A stretch of DNA of 8,378 nt from Acetobacteraceae bacterium (GTDB taxonomy: Bacteria > Pseudomonadota > Alphaproteobacteria > Acetobacterales > Acetobacteraceae): assembly GCA_014377905.1 (NCBI GenBank), contig JACMOQ010000484.1, forward strand, positions 1 to 8,378, written 5' to 3'. This document shows, piece after piece, positions 6,301-8,378 of this stretch. Each line of letters begins with the position of its first letter. The stretch's first letter is position 1. The notes below the pieces were generated by a model. The model had not been told where the DNA came from. It did not search any database and was given only the letters and a program-made list of their open reading frames with translations. The position numbers and the translations under genes were made by a program.

Positions 6301-6490
6301 CGCGAACCGCGGCTTCTGTCAGCGGCCTGCGAGTCAACCAGGGCAAAAGAACGGCCGCAGCCACAACGACAACCCCAATCCCGAGCCAGTGACGGGGACG
6401 CATCGATGTTACGATCTTTCCGATTGCGATGTCTTTCGATTCGGGCGCCCGGGAGCGGGTCGCCTCCAGTGCGTCACCTTGCAATACCAC
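3368..6490 (-). CDS. ydbH: YdbH-family AsmA-like intermembrane phospholipid transport protein
   Basis: YdbH, with TamB and YhdP, is one of the AsmA-like proteins thought to form a hydrophobic groove across the periplasm for phospholipid transport to the outer membrane. The product is about 1040 residues, larger than E. coli YdbH (about 880). A short cytoplasmic tail precedes one membrane anchor (WLGIGVVVVAAAVLLPWLT, about residues 35-53). The remainder is a long periplasmic chain of short beta-strands (patterns such as VRLEGPFLRARL, ARLSLGGSLDG, TLHFDDLPKL). A C-terminal YdbH domain is followed by a Pro-rich end (NAQPDPAEPPKP). Start choice: GTG 6490 has GAAGG 7 bases upstream, whereas TTG 6496 is too close to it. 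ATG 6403, which removes the tail before the anchor, is also possible. ynbE and ydbL follow directly on the same strand, confirming the assignment. Confidence 0.92.
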   Translation of the reverse strand: MVLQGDALEATRSRAPESKDIAIGKIVTSMRPRHWLGIGVVVVAAAVLLPWLTRRPLTEAAVRAYLADKGVDAAYQVAEADSRHLVFENVAMGPPGNRDLVVRRISVDLAWFGLGPKVTAVRLEGPFLRARLLTSGISFGSLDRLIPTTKTVRFPEISTFITDGSVSIVTPFGPVLAKVDATGRLDKDFRAVVRTAPATLRSATCSGHAGAAHIVLTTASRDFAVSGSGLADRVECAAAKVPRLQWAFHLAVPITMASASGNVVAQATAGQVGPLRFAGPSGLSLAGTGTPGQFHGNWRLSPIKPAAARESADTIAGDGGFDWQQARGVNIGGTVRAGGLVSGSAQAALLVVGLPDLVSELARRLGAVARSVDVVVRFTAALGKRPQITVSSADIRGTGGSLLQLVGTPGGRWSSDEAAIDGHIAVGGGGLPAAQIDLSGLVLRRGRWTGSATAIVQPWRPGRLAVAVPGINVDFANGFADVSGRAIVSTRFGGAQVDGLDVRLAMRTSLDGDHRTLGPGCADVAATSVRTASLVIERFAVRLCPAAGVSAPALSGKTIAGDVIVGAVRLQGQAAGRAFAIDSQPARLSLGGSLDGPVVRSSGLILKLRLNKMAGGAVVAGMVSRQPAGWKGSGRVSAAAADSPAVRIRRGAAQWQLSLGGLTFTGLSAQLTDPAAKQQFAPLQLADADVRMIQGRVTGQASIMLVDGKTPIATVRGTYLTGAGTGSAQLDSILAFSKKLQPLQISELARGFVANVDGKVTSHADLTLDPDGLRGTAKIQFEALSLATAALGPVTGIEGTLHFDDLPKLHTLPSQVLKIASINPGVLVESGVARFQILDVGAISVEDMRWPFTGGTLTLQPVIVRAGETRRRYVLIVDGLDAGQFLQRFDLKNLNATGRFDGVLPLVFAGTSGRIEGGLLTARPEGGMIQYVGDVGQASMGATARLAFDALRSMRYHSLTLALDGDLDGELVTAISFTGTNLAPVNLGGTLPLRSNGLPFKFGITVRAPFRALLGTVASFSDARSLLRNAQPDPAEPPKP

Positions 6491-6497
6491 TGACAAG

Positions 6498-6502
6498 CCT
6501 TC
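6498..6502 (-). promoter_or_regulatory. Ribosome binding site deciding the ydbH start
   Basis: On the minus strand GAAGG lies 7 bases before the GTG at 6490 and only one base before the TTG at 6496. It therefore favours GTG as the start of ydbH. Confidence 0.5.
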
Positions 6503-6758
6503 GTGAGCAAAGCTGGGGCGTTAGAATGGACTTGCCTCGATAAAGTTGTGCTTTTTCCTGAGATGAAAGGCGCACTCGATTGCCAAGCTGAAGGGGCTTT
6601 ACAGCGTAGTCCAGGGATGATGCCGTGGGTCTGGCACGGCCCAGTGCGCGGACGCAGCGGGAGACGGCGGAGAACCCGGGTGCTGTCGAGGTTGAACCGC
6701 TGGATCCCGCTTCGGCGCCAATCCACACAGCAGGGCTCCTTGCTGGGGACCGAGCGCA
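6503..6758. other. Gap between the L,D-transpeptidase gene and ydbH, with a hairpin
   Basis: About 256 bases without a supportable gene. GCCGTG at 6622-6627 pairs with CACGGC at 6635-6640 around a 7-base loop, about 120 bases after the transpeptidase stop. It lacks a T-run and is at best a weak terminator. The gap suggests ydbH has its own promoter, but I could not place one with confidence. Confidence 0.4.
6622..6640 (-). terminator. GC-rich hairpin downstream of the L,D-transpeptidase gene
   Basis: Six-base perfect stem (GCCGTG/CACGGC) with a 7-base loop. On the minus strand it is followed by ATCATCCCTGG, not a T-run, so it may need a protein factor or may only stabilise the 3' end of the message. 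Confidence 0.3.
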
Positions 6759-8378
6759 TCAGGGCGCTACATCGACTGCACCCGGCTTCGCGATCGTGCT
6801 CGAGAGTTCGGGAAAGCCAAGGGCAGTTGAGATGCGGCCATTCCAGTCATACGCATCGGCGCGGAATGCGACTTGACCGTCGTCGTTTACAAACACGTTT
6901 TGATAGATCAGCCGAACCGGCAAATTCTGAGGCAGCTTGACAAAGGTTCGGTTGCCGGTGGCCTTTGCGCGCTGCCATTCGGCCGCGACCCCGGCGTCTT
7001 GGGCGATCAGCGCTGCAAAGCCTTCGGCATCATCGACCCGGACGCAGCCGTGGCTAAGGTGCCGCTGGCTGCGTCCGAACAGCGAGCGCGAACCGGTGTC
7101 GTGCAAATAAATTGCGTATTTGTCAGCCATGTCGAACTTGACGAGGCCAAGCGCATTGCTGGCGCCAGGCAGTTGAACGATGTTGCCGTTTCGACGCACC
7201 ATGTTGTGGTTGCGCAAATAGGTGGCGCTGACATGCGATAGCTCGCTGCGTTCGATCGATTTGGGCACCGTCCATGTTGGGTTCGCGACCAAACGAAAAA
7301 TCGGCGCCATCAACTGCGGCGTTGGCTTGTCCGGCTTGCCCACTATTACCTTGCGGCTGTCCACAAGCTTTCCGTCGCGATAATAGCGCATCAGCGCAGC
7401 GGCAAGGTTGACGTCGATGCGCGTTCCCGGCGGGTTGCGATCCAGCCAGCGCCGCCGCTCGAGCGCCACGGCCAGTGCGCGCGCCCGGTCTCCCGAATGC
7501 AGATTCAACACTTCAAGTGCATCGGCGCCGACAATGCCGTCGGCGGCGATGCCATAATCTTCCTGCAGCTTTTTCACAGCGTCAGCAATCTGCTGCGTGT
7601 AGAGGTTGGGTGGGGGCGACAAGGCTGTCTGCGAAGTATCGGTCGGCGTCTCGGCGGTCTCCCCTATTTTGGCACCTGCGGGTTTCCCGGTCACTGCAGA
7701 TGCATCCGCGACAGTCGCTGGCAACGGTGCCTGGTCAGGGACGAGATACTCATTCTCGCGAAGTTGCTTGACGATGGCCGGCACCCTTTCGTCGGTGTCG
7801 CCGACGTGGATGACTCCGGAGGCGGCAATATCTGCAGCCGGATTGCTGTCGTTGCGAGCCTCCCGGGAAAAGTCGAGATACGCTTTGGAAAGCTTGGCAT
7901 AGCCGTCGTCTTGCGGCGGCAGGGCTGCAAACCAGGTCGCAAGATTACCCGCCTTCATTGCGCCAGAAAGCCCGCCAGTGAGATCGACCTGCGGTCTTGG
8001 CAGTGTGTAGATCTGGTGCAGCCCTTGAGGATCGACGCTCCCTTGGGCGAGCGCTGCGGCATAGCCTAGCGCGGCGCGCGTCAGCGCCACCTCTCGTACT
8101 GCCCCATTCGCCGAAGCGGGAAGCACGTGCATGAAGATGAGATGGTCCAGCCCATGTCTGGCGCGATCGGTCAGCGCCTGCCTGAGCGCCTGCACCGCGG
8201 CGTCGGTCCATACCGGCATCCAGCCATTCCGCGCGTAGAACTGCCGGGTGACAGGGTCTTTTGCTTCGACCTGCAGGCGGCTTTCAATGATTGATCGTGA
8301 GCGCTCGGACGCCGGCGTTGGCGGCAAAGCGGCTGCGATAACGGTCGCGGGGCCGCAGGCGAGCAACATGACGGCAAC
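6759..8378 (-). CDS. L,D-transpeptidase of the YcbB/LdtD type (5' end outside window)
   Basis: This periplasmic enzyme forms 3-3 cross-links in peptidoglycan through a cysteine, independently of penicillin-binding proteins. Numbering is from the ATG at 8369. The frame stays open to the window edge (VAV before that Met) and a basic n-region is missing, so the true start probably lies outside. Order: signal-peptide core (MLLACGPATVIAAAL), an N-terminal scaffold domain of YcbB type (about 20-215, with FYARNGWMPVWT), and a low-complexity Ala/Thr/Pro linker (about 215-254). Then comes a peptidoglycan-binding domain (about 256-292, KKLQEDYGIAADGIVG) and a YkuD catalytic domain (about 310-485). The active site is complete: His423 in YLHDTG and Ser439-His440-Gly441-Cys442 in HLSHGCVRV. 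A tail of about 50 residues follows. It is co-oriented with ydbH but 268 bases away. Confidence 0.93.
   Translation of the reverse strand, partial: VAVMLLACGPATVIAAALPPTPASERSRSIIESRLQVEAKDPVTRQFYARNGWMPVWTDAAVQALRQALTDRARHGLDHLIFMHVLPASANGAVREVALTRAALGYAAALAQGSVDPQGLHQIYTLPRPQVDLTGGLSGAMKAGNLATWFAALPPQDDGYAKLSKAYLDFSREARNDSNPAADIAASGVIHVGDTDERVPAIVKQLRENEYLVPDQAPLPATVADASAVTGKPAGAKIGETAETPTDTSQTALSPPPNLYTQQIADAVKKLQEDYGIAADGIVGADALEVLNLHSGDRARALAVALERRRWLDRNPPGTRIDVNLAAALMRYYRDGKLVDSRKVIVGKPDKPTPQLMAPIFRLVANPTWTVPKSIERSELSHVSATYLRNHNMVRRNGNIVQLPGASNALGLVKFDMADKYAIYLHDTGSRSLFGRSQRHLSHGCVRVDDAEGFAALIAQDAGVAAEWQRAKATGNRTFVKLPQNLPVRLIYQNVFVNDDGQVAFRADAYDWNGRISTALGFPELSSTIAKPGAVDVAP

Noticed and set aside
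6592..6720. Possible tRNA or other structured RNA, because of the hairpin and a GGTTCAACC string on the minus strand
   Set aside because: No cloverleaf can be laid out: no matching acceptor stem, anticodon arm or CCA-side pairing around the GGTTCAACC.

Overview
The window looks like chromosomal DNA of a GC-rich alphaproteobacterium, most likely a sphingomonad (Sphingomonadales). This rests on recognising protein families and on gene order; no database search was run. It holds two gene groups, and nothing in it looks phage-derived, transposon-derived, CRISPR or RNA-encoding.

Left part (1-2497), copper handling. The window opens inside the 3' end of a COG4705-type membrane protein gene. Facing it is copD, an inner-membrane copper protein gene on the minus strand. 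Its reading frame has an in-frame TGA just where the conserved N-terminus should be, so it is either N-terminally shortened or inactivated. Next comes a gene-free stretch of about 350 bases with several inverted repeats and a TCAGG direct-repeat cluster. Reading away from it on the plus strand are a small secreted His- and Tyr-rich protein of unknown function and copC, a periplasmic Cu(II)-binding protein, probably co-transcribed. After predicted signal-peptide cleavage both secreted products would begin with His-Pro. In CopC the N-terminal His is a copper ligand.

Right part (2739-8378), cell envelope, all minus strand. In transcription order it has an L,D-transpeptidase of the YcbB/LdtD type (5' end outside the window), a 268-base gap, then ydbH, ynbE and ydbL. 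YdbH is a large AsmA-like protein anchored in the inner membrane, YnbE is a 57-residue outer-membrane-type lipoprotein, and YdbL is a small periplasmic protein (DUF1318). In Escherichia coli these three form one of the parallel bridges thought to move phospholipids from inner to outer membrane. The whole set is intact here. ynbE and ydbL are packed so tightly that they are probably translationally coupled.

The observations most worth following up are the copD lesion, the unknown secreted protein as a possible new copper-binding partner of CopC, and the repeat-rich control region between them.
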